Counted from the stretch's first letter, positions 25,078-36,027 are shown. The stretch is DNA of 52,539 nt from Paludibacteraceae bacterium (GCA_017430235.1 JAFRNH010000072.1:1-52539), one strand, 5' to 3'. Notes: a model not told the origin generated them from the sequence alone. A program made the numbers and translations.

Positions 25078-28000
25078 ATGAGAAGTAAAATTAGAAAGGT
25101 GACCTGGCTGGTCTGGGTGCTTTTAATGCTGCCCGTCGCGGAGTCGATGGCGGCAACCTTCGGAGGTAACGAAGGAGGTGTGAAGTGGTCTTACGACACG
25201 GAGACGCATTGTTTGACCATCTCTCCTCGTGGTACTTCAGGTACAGTTAATAGAAAAGAGTATGCTAATGGCGTGACAGCCGATTATGGAGGCGTGTGGA
25301 ATTATGGTAACAGTGGAAATCCTGCATGGAGAACAACACAGACCCAAGGCCGTACTAGTTACAATTTGCAGAATCTTGTAAGATGTGTAACAGTAGAAGA
25401 GGGTGTAACTAGAATTGGTGCAGCAGCCTTCTATAATTTCCCAAATTTGGAAACGGTGACATTGCCTTCCACTTTGGTCTCAATCGGTGTTGAGGCCTTT
25501 AGAAAGACAAGCATAACACAATTAAATCTACCAGAGAATGTTCAATACATTGGTGATCGTTGGATAACAGATTGTTTCGATTTGGAATTGATCACAGTTG
25601 ATCCAAATAATACATATTTTAAGGTTGACCAGATTTATGGTGCGTTGTTTACGTATGATATGCAGACATTGGTCCGTTTCCCTATTAAGCGTTGTGTAAA
25701 GGAGGTTCGTATTCCTGAGGGCGTAAAGAAAATGGCAACGGATGCTATGTATCAGTTGGACTGCGTGGAGGAGATTATTCTTCCTTCAACATTGGATACT
25801 ATCCAATACGCTGTGTTCGACTGGTGTAATAATTTGAAAACGATTCGTTTTTCTTCAGAGTTCCCTCCTGTATTCTCAGATGGATATAATTTGAATCCTG
25901 GAGATGACTGGAACTATAGTCAATTAACGTCAGAGGGTAAGGCAAATCGTAATAATATGATGATTTATATGCCTTGTATTCCTGATTCAACTTTTGATGA
26001 AAGAACTGGTGAGTATGAAAGAGTGACACAAATTGATGCAAAGAGAATTAGCGGTTGGTTAGCTGATTTCGTTATTGTGGCTACTCCAGTTGAAGAGACT
26101 GTCAGTGGTACTCCTGTTTCTACGGATAGAGGTATTGCTTGGGTAGAAACAAAGAGAACTTGTGAGAATGATACTACCAAGATTATGGCAGAAGCAAGAG
26201 AGGGTAGCCGATTTATTCAGTGGAGACAAGGTTCTAATGGATTTATTACTAAAGATAATCCGTATGTGTTTACTGCTGGTGTGAGTGATACTTTCTATGC
26301 TTATTTTGCGAAAGGTGAGTATGGTGTTACTGCATTGGTAAATGATACATCATTGGGTCTTACTACTGGTTCTGGTATTTATGCAAGTGAAACAGAAGTG
26401 ACGTTGACAGCTACTGCAAAATCATGTGGTAAATTTGTTAGATGGAGTGATGGTGTAACAACTGCAGAAAGAACGCTTACAGTAGGTGTTAAAGATACAA
26501 CAGTTACTGCAATCTTCAATAGACTGACCAACAAGGTTACTGCTTCGGCTAACCAATATGGTTCTGTTTCAATTTATGATTTGAATGGTAATGTCATTAC
26601 TTCTGGTTCTAATGTTGCATGTGGTGATTCGATTGTCTTTGTAGCTACACCTAATGAATATTGTTCATTTGTTAATTGGAATAACGATGGATCATTGATT
26701 AAGGACAAAGACACGATCATTGTGACAGATGATATTACAAGACGTGGAATTTTTGTTCAAGATTCTTTCCTTGTTACTTTCTATAATGTTGGTAACGTAG
26801 AGTTGTGTAAGGATAAATATGTATATGGAGTGACTCCATCTTGCACAGAACCAGAGAACATTGTAACCGCAGAATATACATATACATTTAAAGGATGGAA
26901 TCCTGCAGTTACTCCTGTAAGAGGTGAAGCTACTTACTATGCTGTATATGACACAATAGCTAATCCTTACGACCTCATTACTGTTGTAGAAAATAATCAG
27001 ACACGTAAGAAATACAAGTTTGGTGAGAGTGTTGCTACTCCAGCAAACCCTACAGTAAAAGAGGGATATGTATTCAAAGGATGGTTTGATGCTCCTGCAA
27101 ATGGTGCAGAGGTTTCCTTCCCATTCAATATGCCTGCTAAGGATACTACTGCATACGCAGTATTAGTTCCTGATACATTCATTTTGACATACAAGACATT
27201 CGATTCACTCTCTGTTATCTCAAGAGAGAGAATTGCTTTCGGTGATGATGTGACCATGCCTACTACAGGTCCTGCTCGTGAGGGTTATACTTTCAAAGGA
27301 TGGTCTTCTTCATTTACGACTATGCCTGCTCGCGACACATTTGTAGCTGCTGTCTATACCATCAATTCATACAAGTTGACTTTGAAAGACATCGATGGTG
27401 CTACACTTTCTGAAAAAACAGTAGAGTATGGTACTCAAATTGATGAACCTGATTTTGATAAAGAGGGTTATACTTGTAATGGATGGAAGAATGGCGAATC
27501 TGTCGCTAATTTCCCATTCAATATGCCTGCTCAAAATGTTACGTTGGTAGCTAACTGTAAGATCAATCAGTATACATTGGTATTTAAGTCTGATGATACA
27601 ACGATAGTTGGTAAGATTATTGATGATTATAAGGCTGCAATTACTGCCAATGAGATTCCTACTGCATCCAAGACAGGTTATACATTCCAAGGTTGGGATC
27701 ATGAAGTTCCTTCTATTATGCCAGCTTCAGATGATACCTTCTTTGCACAATGGACAATCAATAAGTATAATGTGAAGTTTAAGAAGAATGACGATGAGGT
27801 TATCTCTTCAAAAGATTATGATTTCGGTTCTAAATTTGATGTTCCTGCAAATCCAGATAGCTTAGGTTATACATTCCTAGAATGGGCTCCTTCTTTAGGA
27901 GACTCAATTGTTCCTGCTAAGGATTTGACATTCATTGCTCAATGGACAATCAACCAACATACGGTTACTTTCAAGAAGAATGACGATGAAATAATCTCTT

Positions 28001-31000
28001 CTAAGGAGTATAACTTTGGTGAGATGTTTGAAACACCTGCAGACCCAGACAGCGTAGGACATACGTTTGAGGGATGGGAGCCAACAGTTACTTCTAATAA
28101 GGTTCCTGATGAGGATTTGACATTCATTGCTCAATGGTCGATCAATTCTTACAAATACATTGTTGTAAAGAACAATGGTGAGAAGAACGATACAACCGTT
28201 TATGACTACAATGCTGAAATTAAGTTGCCTTCAACTCCAGAAAAAGAAGGTTACACATTCAAGGGTTGGTCAGACTCAACAACTGTAATGCCTGCTAAGA
28301 ATGTCGTTACTGAGGCTCAATGGTCAATCAATCAGTATAATGTGACATTCATGATGAATGAGAAAGAGGTTCTTTCTTCTCAAGATTATGATTTCGGTTC
28401 AACATTTGAGGTTCCTGCTGATCCTGATAGTATAGGACATAAATTCTTGGGATGGAATCCAGAGATTGTCTCTACTGTTGTCCCTGCTGAAAGTTTGGTA
28501 TTTGTTGCACAATGGAGTGTTAATTCATATAACTATACCATTGTTAAGAATAATGGAGAAGAAGATGAAACAACATCTTATTTCTATGGTGAGGAGTTTA
28601 CCCTTCCTTCAACACCAAAAAAAGAAGGTTACACATTCATAGGTTGGTCTGATTCAACTTCTGTAATGCCAGATCACGATGTGACTACTGAGGCACAATG
28701 GAAAGTTAATTCTTATACGTTGACATTTAAAGATGAGTTGTCAGTAGATACTATCATCAAACAAACTACGGTTGAATATGGTAATCCAGTTGTTGCTCCT
28801 CAAGATCCTAAGAAGACAGGTTATTCTTTCGTTGCTTGGGTAGATGAAGATGGTTCTAGACTCACTTCTGCTGTTACTATGCCTGCTTCTGATATGACTT
28901 ATAATGCAACTTATAAGATCAATTCATATATCATTAAGTTTGTTGATGGTGATGGTGAAGTAATCGTATCTGACGGACACAAGTACTCTGATACGTTAGA
29001 GTTCGGTAGCAAGATTAAAGTTCCTTCAACAGTTGAGCCTTGGAACGATGAGGAATTCTTGAATTTGTGGAGTCCAGCATTTAATGCAGACACAACGGTT
29101 CCTGCTAGTAATGTAACGTATGTAGCTCAATATAATGGAGAAAAAGTAAGAGTTAGATTCATAGATGGACTTACTTATGAAGTTTTGGATTCTATGGACT
29201 ATAATACTAGTGCAAAGGTTCTTGAATATACAAAAAATGTCCCAGAACATGAAGGATATACGTTCTCAGGTGAATGGGAGTTGGCTAATAATGATCCTGT
29301 TACTTTCTCATACCAGTTACACTCTCAAGATGTTGATTTCTATTCAATATATGATATAAATTACTATAAGTTGACATTCCTTCGTGATGTAAATGATACT
29401 ATTGATGTCTATGATTCAGTATCATATCAAACTAAGTTCTGTGGAAGAGAGGGTTGCATTTACCCTGATACTGCATACAAAAAGGGATATACATTCACAG
29501 GATGGTCTGATTCATTAGATGCAATGCCTGCTCATGATGTAACAATTATGGCTCAGTTCTCTATAAACTCTTACAATGTAACGTTTGTAAATCTTGCTAC
29601 AGGAGAGAGAACGGTTGCATCTTATGAGTATGGTTCAGAAGTTTCTGCTGCTGATTTTTCAGAAGATGAATGTTATGAATATTTGAATTGGAGTGATCAA
29701 ATGGAGAATGGACAAGATGTGAGATTTCCATTCAATATAGATCAGGATACTACTGTATATCTTCTCAATCAACTAAAGCAATATACTATTTCTTTCATAG
29801 ATTATGACGGTGCAGAATTGTATACAGGTAAACAGTATGGCACACAATACTTGGTAAATAGAGAAGGTGATGAGTTGATTCATAATTACAAGAGCGATAA
29901 TGACGATAAGAGTCTTAGTGTTGACTTGATTCCTAGTCGTGAGGGTTATACGTTTATTGGATGGACATCTGAATATAATGATGCAACAACTCCTGCAATG
30001 GCTAATTCGTTGTTGCTTGAGGTGTTAATGCCATGCTACGATATCGAATACAAGGCTAACTATGTAATTGATACATTCAATGTTTACTTGGCAAAAGACT
30101 TTGATGCTGGTAAGCCTATATTCTACGACACAATCTCGTATGTATTCAACGCAGACGTAACTGAGCCTGAGCGTGAGTCTATTACAGGTTATCATTTTAA
30201 TGGATGGTACACATTCCCTTCATACGAGAATGTTGTCTTCCCATTCGTAATGCCAGCTCATGATACTATAATCTGTTTGTATCAATATTCTCCTAATCAA
30301 CATGAGTTGACATTCAAGGATTATAATGATACTACTTTAAGAAGTACTACTGTAGAATATGGTACTCTAGTTGCAACTGCAGATTCAATCTCTTATGCAG
30401 CTCTTGTTCCAGTTCCTTCTCGTGAAGGTTATACATTCACTGGTTGGAATGACGAAGTTCCTGCAACTATGCCAGATGAGGATGTTGTCTTGACTGCTCA
30501 ATACAGCATCAACTCATATCCTATCACATTCTACTTCGACAAGGATAGTATCTTATACACAGATACGATTGAATATCAATCTGCAATTTCTGTTCCTACT
30601 GTAGAGCGCGAAGGTTATGACTTTACTGGTTGGAATGCAACCATCCCTGGTAAGATGCCAGCTGATACGCTTGAGTTCTATGCTCAATTTGAGGCTATCC
30701 CTTACACATTGACTTTCGTAGACTTTGATAAGAGCGAGATCTCTAAGGCAGAATATACATTTGGAGATTATGTATCTTATCCTAAAGAGGAGCCTACTCG
30801 CGTAGGTTATACATTCATTGGATGGAAAGACTCTTTGGAGACTATGCCTGCTAAGAATGTTACTGTAACGGCTCAATACAGAATCAACCAACACACTGTA
30901 ACATTCTACGACGACAACAAAGTCGAAATCGCTTCTATCAGCGGTGATTATGGTAAGGTTGTAACTGAGCCAGATGCACCAGAGCATGAAGGTTATAGCT

Positions 31001-34000
31001 TTATCGGTTGGGATAAGGAAGTTCCTGCAACTATTCCTGATTCAGATGTTGTTTTGAATGCTCAATATGCAATCAACGACTACTATGTATTCTTCTTGGA
31101 TTACAATGGAGACACATTGCAGATTGATACAGTTCCATTTGGCTCAGATAACATTGCTTATCCAGCTGATCCAAAACGTGAGGGATATGACTTCGTCGGT
31201 TATATCGAGAAAGTGCCAACGACAATGCCTGCTCGTAACGTTATTGCTAAGGCACAATATGTTCTCATACAATACAGTGTTAAGTTCTATGATTCTTTCG
31301 ACAACAAGTTGTTGAGCGACTTCCACGAGAATTACGGAACACCTGTAGTAGTTCCTACAGTTCCAAAACATGAAGGTTATACTTTCACTGGATGGTCTGA
31401 TACTGTTCCTGCAACTGTTCCTGCAAAGAATGTAAAACTTACAGCTCAGTATGCAATCAACGAATATGTATTGACATTCAAATTCAAAGATTCAACAATC
31501 CAAAAAGAGAATGTTGAATATGGTGCTGATGTTGTAAGACCTACTTTCGTTCCTGAAGTTGGTTACCATTTCGTTGAATGGTCTGATAAGGACACTATTC
31601 AAAAGATGCCAGCTAAGAACGTAACAATCACTGCTAAGGTAGATGCAGATTTGCATACTATCACATTCAGAGATTATGACAGTACGTTGATCAGACAGGT
31701 AACTTCTAAGTATGGTTCTGTTCTTTCTACGGAAGACATTATGCCATCTCTTAAGGGTTATACATTTGATAAATGGTCTATCGATATCCCTGCAACAATG
31801 CCGGCTTATGATACTGTTGCGTATGCAGAGTATGTTCCAAACCAATATACAATTACGTATAAGGATTATGACCAATCTGTTGTTCGTGTAGATACATTCT
31901 TCTACAAAGATACAATTAAGGCTATCGAAGGTCCAGAGCGTGAAGGTTATACATTCAAAGGTTGGAAAACAATCCCTACTACAATGCCTATCGGTGGTGT
32001 TGAGGTAACTGCTCAATACAAGGTTAACTCTTATATCATCTCATTTAGATCTATGGATAGCACTAAGATTGAGACTAAGAATCGTGAGTTCGGCTCTGAA
32101 TTAGTAGCTCCTGAGATTCCAGAACTTGAAGGATACACTACTTTGGGATGGGATAAAGAGGTTCCTGCAACCGTTCCAGCAAAGAATGATACATTCTATG
32201 CTCAATATCAAATTAACAAGTACAGTTTGTCATTTGAAGATAAGGAAGACGGAACTATTTATCAGAGTGATTCTTTGAATTACAATTCAGTGGTTACTCT
32301 TCCTGCAGATCCTACGAAAGAGGGTTATACTTTCGCTGGATGGGATATGGATGTTCCAACTAACATGCCAGCTTTGAATATTGTAACGTATGCAGTATGG
32401 AAGGCTAATCCTTATGTTCTTTCATTCGTTGATTACAATGATTCAATTCTTGATATCGACACATTGGACTTCGGTGCTAAGGTTGTTTACCCTGCTGATC
32501 CAGTTCGTGAAGGTTACAACTTTGTAGGTTGGGCTGATTCACTTCTCACAATGCCAGCTTACAATGATTCAATCATCGCTCAATATCAAGTTAAGAAGTA
32601 TGAGGTTATCTTCAAAGATGGCGACAGCATCATCTTCAAGGATTCTTTAGCATACGGTGATACAATCATCGCTCCTGCAGATCCAGAGAAGAAGGGTTAC
32701 CAATTTGATGGATGGAATCCAGAGGTTCCTGTTACGGTTCCTGCTTATGATATAATCCTTACTCCTACATGGACGAAGGCTGAGTTCGTAATCACATTCT
32801 TGGATTACGATAGCACAGTGGTTGCTCAAGACACATTGATGTTCAACGCTAACATTGTTAAGCCTAAGGTTACTCGTGAGGGTTACACATTCACTGGATG
32901 GAATCCAGAGGTTCCTAATAAGATGCCAGGTGCTGATTTGACAACAATTGCTGAATATACGATCAACAAACATGAGGTTATCTTTGTTGACGGCGATGAC
33001 AATATCATCTACAAAGATTCTTTGTACTTCGGTGATACAATCGTAGTGCCAGCTGATCCTACTAAAGAGGGATATGACTTCGCTGGTTGGGATCCAGAGG
33101 TTCCTGTTACGGTTCCTGACGAAGACCTTTTGATTACTCCTGTATTCACTAAGGCTGAGTTCATTATCACATTCTTGGATTTCGATAGCACTGAGATATT
33201 CAAAGATACTTTGTCATACGATTCTAAGATCGCAGTTATTAAAGATCCTACACGTGAAGGTTACACATTCTCTGGATGGAATCCTGTGGTTCCTAACAAG
33301 ATGCCAGGTGAAAACTTCACTACAATCGCTGAGTATACTATCAACTCTCATATTGTTACTCTTCTTGATGATGATGACAATATCTTGTTCAGAGATACTT
33401 TCGTATACGGTGATTCAATCAAAGTTGACACAGTTCCTTCTAAGGATGGATTCACATTTGATGGATGGAACCCTGTAATCCCTGAGTTGGCTCCAGATAG
33501 CGATATTATCGCTCATCCAACTTGGGTTGAAGATGCTTTGGTATTGGATTCTGTTGATGCGTTCGCTGACAACTTCTGCGCTGGTGATGTAGCTCGCGTT
33601 TACTACAGCGTTTCAAGCGGTAAACCAACAAGCTTCACAATCACATTTGACGATGCTACTACAGATGCTGGATTCAAGACTCAAACAGGTACAATTGGTG
33701 AAGATGGCGAAATCTTCATGACAATCCCTGAGGGTGTTGAAGAAGGTGTTTACACTGCTACTTTGCAATTGACAGGTGTGGATAGCACTAGCAACGCGGT
33801 TGACTTCAAGTTCGCTACTAACCTCTCATCTAGATACATTAGTAGAATGTGGGATGACGTAGTTGTATGCGATAACTCAGATGAAGAATTCGAATCTTAC
33901 CAATGGTATAAGAATGGTGAGAAGATCAAGGGCGCAACAAAACAATTCTACTGCGAATTGGGTGGCTTAGACGGATTCTATTCTGTCATTGTTAAGACGA

Positions 34001-34299
34001 AAGATGGTAAGAAGAAACATATCTGCGGTATCCAATGCGATTATGTTCTCCCTCCATTCTCTCTTATCGCTTACCCTAACCCAGCTAAGGCTAATGAACA
34101 ATTCACTCTAGAAGTGAAGGGCTTGACTGAGGAAGAGTTGAAAGATGCTAAGATCTCTGTATTCAGCGTTTCTGGTAGAGTCGCTCTCACAGATTCTGAT
34201 GTTGAATATAAGAATTTAGTTTCTTTGCCTCACGGCGAATACATCGCTTTGGTAACATTTGAAGGCAAGAGTGCATTCTGTAAGATTTTAGTTCGTTAA
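25078..34299 (+). CDS. Giant T9SS protein: BspA-like LRRs plus about 34 Listeria-Bacteroides repeats
   Basis: The 3073-residue protein starts with a signal peptide (TWLVWVLLMLPVAESMA). Next is a BspA-like leucine-rich region (about 55-300; LPSTLVSIGVEAF, LPENVQYIGD, LPSTLDTIQYAVF), then two divergent beta modules. Residues about 562-2815 carry some 34 repeats of about 66 residues of the InlB B-repeat / Listeria-Bacteroides type, each with a GYTFxGW core and a following MPA.....AQY strand. A spacer domain and an Ig-like YQWYKNGEKIKGA segment come next, and residues 2994-3073 are a T9SS type A sorting domain (IAYPNPAKANEQF, HGEYIALVTFEG). It is probably a long rod-like adhesin. The 3' part uses codons such as GGT, CGT, TTC and AAC, which suggests high expression. 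The OmpA-like gene follows after 30 bases with no terminator between. Confidence 0.92.
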   Translation: MRSKIRKVTWLVWVLLMLPVAESMAATFGGNEGGVKWSYDTETHCLTISPRGTSGTVNRKEYANGVTADYGGVWNYGNSGNPAWRTTQTQGRTSYNLQNLVRCVTVEEGVTRIGAAAFYNFPNLETVTLPSTLVSIGVEAFRKTSITQLNLPENVQYIGDRWITDCFDLELITVDPNNTYFKVDQIYGALFTYDMQTLVRFPIKRCVKEVRIPEGVKKMATDAMYQLDCVEEIILPSTLDTIQYAVFDWCNNLKTIRFSSEFPPVFSDGYNLNPGDDWNYSQLTSEGKANRNNMMIYMPCIPDSTFDERTGEYERVTQIDAKRISGWLADFVIVATPVEETVSGTPVSTDRGIAWVETKRTCENDTTKIMAEAREGSRFIQWRQGSNGFITKDNPYVFTAGVSDTFYAYFAKGEYGVTALVNDTSLGLTTGSGIYASETEVTLTATAKSCGKFVRWSDGVTTAERTLTVGVKDTTVTAIFNRLTNKVTASANQYGSVSIYDLNGNVITSGSNVACGDSIVFVATPNEYCSFVNWNNDGSLIKDKDTIIVTDDITRRGIFVQDSFLVTFYNVGNVELCKDKYVYGVTPSCTEPENIVTAEYTYTFKGWNPAVTPVRGEATYYAVYDTIANPYDLITVVENNQTRKKYKFGESVATPANPTVKEGYVFKGWFDAPANGAEVSFPFNMPAKDTTAYAVLVPDTFILTYKTFDSLSVISRERIAFGDDVTMPTTGPAREGYTFKGWSSSFTTMPARDTFVAAVYTINSYKLTLKDIDGATLSEKTVEYGTQIDEPDFDKEGYTCNGWKNGESVANFPFNMPAQNVTLVANCKINQYTLVFKSDDTTIVGKIIDDYKAAITANEIPTASKTGYTFQGWDHEVPSIMPASDDTFFAQWTINKYNVKFKKNDDEVISSKDYDFGSKFDVPANPDSLGYTFLEWAPSLGDSIVPAKDLTFIAQWTINQHTVTFKKNDDEIISSKEYNFGEMFETPADPDSVGHTFEGWEPTVTSNKVPDEDLTFIAQWSINSYKYIVVKNNGEKNDTTVYDYNAEIKLPSTPEKEGYTFKGWSDSTTVMPAKNVVTEAQWSINQYNVTFMMNEKEVLSSQDYDFGSTFEVPADPDSIGHKFLGWNPEIVSTVVPAESLVFVAQWSVNSYNYTIVKNNGEEDETTSYFYGEEFTLPSTPKKEGYTFIGWSDSTSVMPDHDVTTEAQWKVNSYTLTFKDELSVDTIIKQTTVEYGNPVVAPQDPKKTGYSFVAWVDEDGSRLTSAVTMPASDMTYNATYKINSYIIKFVDGDGEVIVSDGHKYSDTLEFGSKIKVPSTVEPWNDEEFLNLWSPAFNADTTVPASNVTYVAQYNGEKVRVRFIDGLTYEVLDSMDYNTSAKVLEYTKNVPEHEGYTFSGEWELANNDPVTFSYQLHSQDVDFYSIYDINYYKLTFLRDVNDTIDVYDSVSYQTKFCGREGCIYPDTAYKKGYTFTGWSDSLDAMPAHDVTIMAQFSINSYNVTFVNLATGERTVASYEYGSEVSAADFSEDECYEYLNWSDQMENGQDVRFPFNIDQDTTVYLLNQLKQYTISFIDYDGAELYTGKQYGTQYLVNREGDELIHNYKSDNDDKSLSVDLIPSREGYTFIGWTSEYNDATTPAMANSLLLEVLMPCYDIEYKANYVIDTFNVYLAKDFDAGKPIFYDTISYVFNADVTEPERESITGYHFNGWYTFPSYENVVFPFVMPAHDTIICLYQYSPNQHELTFKDYNDTTLRSTTVEYGTLVATADSISYAALVPVPSREGYTFTGWNDEVPATMPDEDVVLTAQYSINSYPITFYFDKDSILYTDTIEYQSAISVPTVEREGYDFTGWNATIPGKMPADTLEFYAQFEAIPYTLTFVDFDKSEISKAEYTFGDYVSYPKEEPTRVGYTFIGWKDSLETMPAKNVTVTAQYRINQHTVTFYDDNKVEIASISGDYGKVVTEPDAPEHEGYSFIGWDKEVPATIPDSDVVLNAQYAINDYYVFFLDYNGDTLQIDTVPFGSDNIAYPADPKREGYDFVGYIEKVPTTMPARNVIAKAQYVLIQYSVKFYDSFDNKLLSDFHENYGTPVVVPTVPKHEGYTFTGWSDTVPATVPAKNVKLTAQYAINEYVLTFKFKDSTIQKENVEYGADVVRPTFVPEVGYHFVEWSDKDTIQKMPAKNVTITAKVDADLHTITFRDYDSTLIRQVTSKYGSVLSTEDIMPSLKGYTFDKWSIDIPATMPAYDTVAYAEYVPNQYTITYKDYDQSVVRVDTFFYKDTIKAIEGPEREGYTFKGWKTIPTTMPIGGVEVTAQYKVNSYIISFRSMDSTKIETKNREFGSELVAPEIPELEGYTTLGWDKEVPATVPAKNDTFYAQYQINKYSLSFEDKEDGTIYQSDSLNYNSVVTLPADPTKEGYTFAGWDMDVPTNMPALNIVTYAVWKANPYVLSFVDYNDSILDIDTLDFGAKVVYPADPVREGYNFVGWADSLLTMPAYNDSIIAQYQVKKYEVIFKDGDSIIFKDSLAYGDTIIAPADPEKKGYQFDGWNPEVPVTVPAYDIILTPTWTKAEFVITFLDYDSTVVAQDTLMFNANIVKPKVTREGYTFTGWNPEVPNKMPGADLTTIAEYTINKHEVIFVDGDDNIIYKDSLYFGDTIVVPADPTKEGYDFAGWDPEVPVTVPDEDLLITPVFTKAEFIITFLDFDSTEIFKDTLSYDSKIAVIKDPTREGYTFSGWNPVVPNKMPGENFTTIAEYTINSHIVTLLDDDDNILFRDTFVYGDSIKVDTVPSKDGFTFDGWNPVIPELAPDSDIIAHPTWVEDALVLDSVDAFADNFCAGDVARVYYSVSSGKPTSFTITFDDATTDAGFKTQTGTIGEDGEIFMTIPEGVEEGVYTATLQLTGVDSTSNAVDFKFATNLSSRYISRMWDDVVVCDNSDEEFESYQWYKNGEKIKGATKQFYCELGGLDGFYSVIVKTKDGKKKHICGIQCDYVLPPFSLIAYPNPAKANEQFTLEVKGLTEEELKDAKISVFSVSGRVALTDSDVEYKNLVSLPHGEYIALVTFEGKSAFCKILVR
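32594..33540. repeat. Higher-order repeat (about 372-378 bp) at the 3' end of the repeat region
   Basis: A two-module unit, EVIFxDGD...VPVTVP followed by AEFxITFLDxDST...VPNKMPG, recurs. GAGGTTATCTT starts at 32602 and 32974, and a more diverged unit begins near 33352. This points to recent duplication of pairs of 66-residue modules, while modules further upstream are more diverged. Confidence 0.8.
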
Positions 34300-34329
34300 T
34301 TCATTCAAAGTAGTTAATTAAGTAATAAA

Positions 34330-35832
34330 ATGAATAATTTCAAATCAATTGTGGCTGCTGCTATTGGACTCCTAATTGGAGTCCAAGCCAGCGCACACGA
34401 TAACTTCAATTATTTGAATATCACAGCTGGTGGTGGTCTTCATACTATGCGTCATAATCCTACATTAGGCGAATTTGATGAAGGCTCCAAATTTAAACCA
34501 TGTTTTGGTGGCGCATTCAACGTCAACTATATTCACTTCTTCGGTAGCCATTTCGGTCTCGGTACTGGTTTGGGCGCATCTTACAACCAATCTCGTTCTA
34601 TCCTTAATGGTATGGATGTTAGCTTGGAAAATGATGCTTACAATGGTAATCAAGCTTACGAATATCGTATGCTCTATTCCGATTGGGAAGAGGTTCAACG
34701 TGCTATCGTTGCTGAATTGCCTTTGGGATTTTATGGTAGAACTGACCTCAACGAGAAACTCTCTCTCTTGGTCGGTATCGGTGGTAAACTAACTTTCCCT
34801 TTCTACTATAAGTATGAAGTAGTTGATGGTGATCTTGAAACTCGTGGTTATTATAAAAAATACAATAATGAGTTTTTTGACTTGCCTCAGCACGGATTCG
34901 GTCATGATAATTCTCTTTACTCAGGTTCAACAGATGCTAAACTTGGTTTCTCTGCTTACTTAGATTTAGGCTTTAATCGTTGGATGAATGAGAAAACGGC
35001 TTTGTATTGGGGTGCATACTTCAATTATGGTATTACTGACCTTACGAAGTCTCACCAAACTGCTTTGTACGATGTGAATTCAAACTATTCAGGAGTTCAC
35101 GCTTCCAAAGTAGTTGACAAAGCATCTCTTCTTTCAGCAGGTGTGAAAATTGGTGTTACACTTGCCTTTGGTAAGAAGCCAGAACCAGTTATCAACGATA
35201 CAGTCTTTGTTAAGGATACTGTTAGCATGGATGATCAGTTGATTCTTCAAACTCCTGATACATTGGCTGCAGATTCTTCTTGGATTGATGTGGCTGATAT
35301 GATTGAGAAGTTGCCAGATTGGGATCACTTCAACTATAAGAACAAGGCTGCATTGGAAGAGGCTACTAAAGCATTCTCTGCTTTGTCTGACAGTGCTAAG
35401 GCTGAGATTCCAGAGAACTTACGTGATAAGTTGTTAGGATTGAATACAAACGTAGCTAAGTCTACTATCCCTAACTTGGAAAGCTCGTTGAAGATCAAGC
35501 ACTCTTACGGATTCGCATTCTCTTCTTCTGATGGTCACTTTACGAAGGAACAAACAGATTACATGCACTTCGTGGCAGACTGTTTGAAGATGAACCCTCA
35601 GGCTAAGATCAGTGTGATCGGTTATACATGTAACATCGGTTCTGAAGATCAGAATGAGGTGTTCGGTTACGACCGTGCAATCCACGTACACAACTACTTG
35701 ATCCGTTACGGTGCCTTCGAAGATCAAATCCAAATGGATACGAAGACGTTCCATGATCCAGTTGCTCCTAACGACTGCGAGAAGAACCGTTCTAAGAACC
35801 GTCGTACTGAAATTAAACTGATTAAGAAGTAA
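34330..35832 (+). CDS. Outer-membrane barrel protein with atypical OmpA-like C-terminal domain
   Basis: The 500-residue protein has a signal peptide (1-22, ending ASA) and an N-terminal barrel (about 25-280; LNITAGGGLHTM, FGLGTGLGASYNQS, ALYWGAYFNYGI). A helical module follows (about 316-385; MIEKLPDWDHFNYKNKAALE...KAFSALSDSAK), then an OmpA-like domain (about 390-500) ending KNRRTEIKLIKK. In OmpA-family domains the HTDxxG Asp and an Arg 15 residues later bind diaminopimelate. Here the motif is GYTCNIG, so Cys434 replaces the Asp, while Arg449 and the NRR motif remain. Codon use suggests high expression. The protein may pair with the giant protein encoded just upstream, as an OM-peptidoglycan bridge or surface partner; that role is inferred. 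Confidence 0.82.
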   Translation: MNNFKSIVAAAIGLLIGVQASAHDNFNYLNITAGGGLHTMRHNPTLGEFDEGSKFKPCFGGAFNVNYIHFFGSHFGLGTGLGASYNQSRSILNGMDVSLENDAYNGNQAYEYRMLYSDWEEVQRAIVAELPLGFYGRTDLNEKLSLLVGIGGKLTFPFYYKYEVVDGDLETRGYYKKYNNEFFDLPQHGFGHDNSLYSGSTDAKLGFSAYLDLGFNRWMNEKTALYWGAYFNYGITDLTKSHQTALYDVNSNYSGVHASKVVDKASLLSAGVKIGVTLAFGKKPEPVINDTVFVKDTVSMDDQLILQTPDTLAADSSWIDVADMIEKLPDWDHFNYKNKAALEEATKAFSALSDSAKAEIPENLRDKLLGLNTNVAKSTIPNLESSLKIKHSYGFAFSSSDGHFTKEQTDYMHFVADCLKMNPQAKISVIGYTCNIGSEDQNEVFGYDRAIHVHNYLIRYGAFEDQIQMDTKTFHDPVAPNDCEKNRSKNRRTEIKLIKK

Positions 35833-35856
35833 TTTCAAAATAGGACTATATGATTG

Positions 35857-35894
35857 ACGAGGGATGCGTGTTTCATGCATTCCTCGTTTTTTTA
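35857..35894 (+). terminator. Strong terminator after the OmpA-like barrel gene
   Basis: ACGAGGGATGCGT (35857-35869) pairs with ATGCATTCCTCGT (35875-35887) in a 13-bp stem with two G-U pairs, followed by seven T. Its left arm shares ACGAGGGATGC with the terminator at 36839. Confidence 0.9.
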
Positions 35895-36019
35895 CTATTC
35901 CTTTTACCATTCCTAAAATTAAATTCCATTAAAATATACCACATAATTTGATATTTATTAAAAAATATATTTTTCACGAATAATTAAAAGTGAATCCAAT
36001 ATGTTGTGAGAAAAAATTT

Positions 36020-36027
36020 TACCTTTG
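36020..36027 (+). promoter_or_regulatory. Promoter -7 box of the mosaic OmpA-like gene
   Basis: TACCTTTG is an exact TAnnTTTG match, with GTTGTG about 13 bases upstream. The implied leader is about 120 bases, long like that of the 3073-residue protein gene. Confidence 0.6.

Noticed and set aside
30553-32016. Several 100-175 codon minus-strand frames opposite the repeat region of the 3073-residue protein
   Set aside because: They recur because the sense repeats recur. They have no start signals or recognisable domains.
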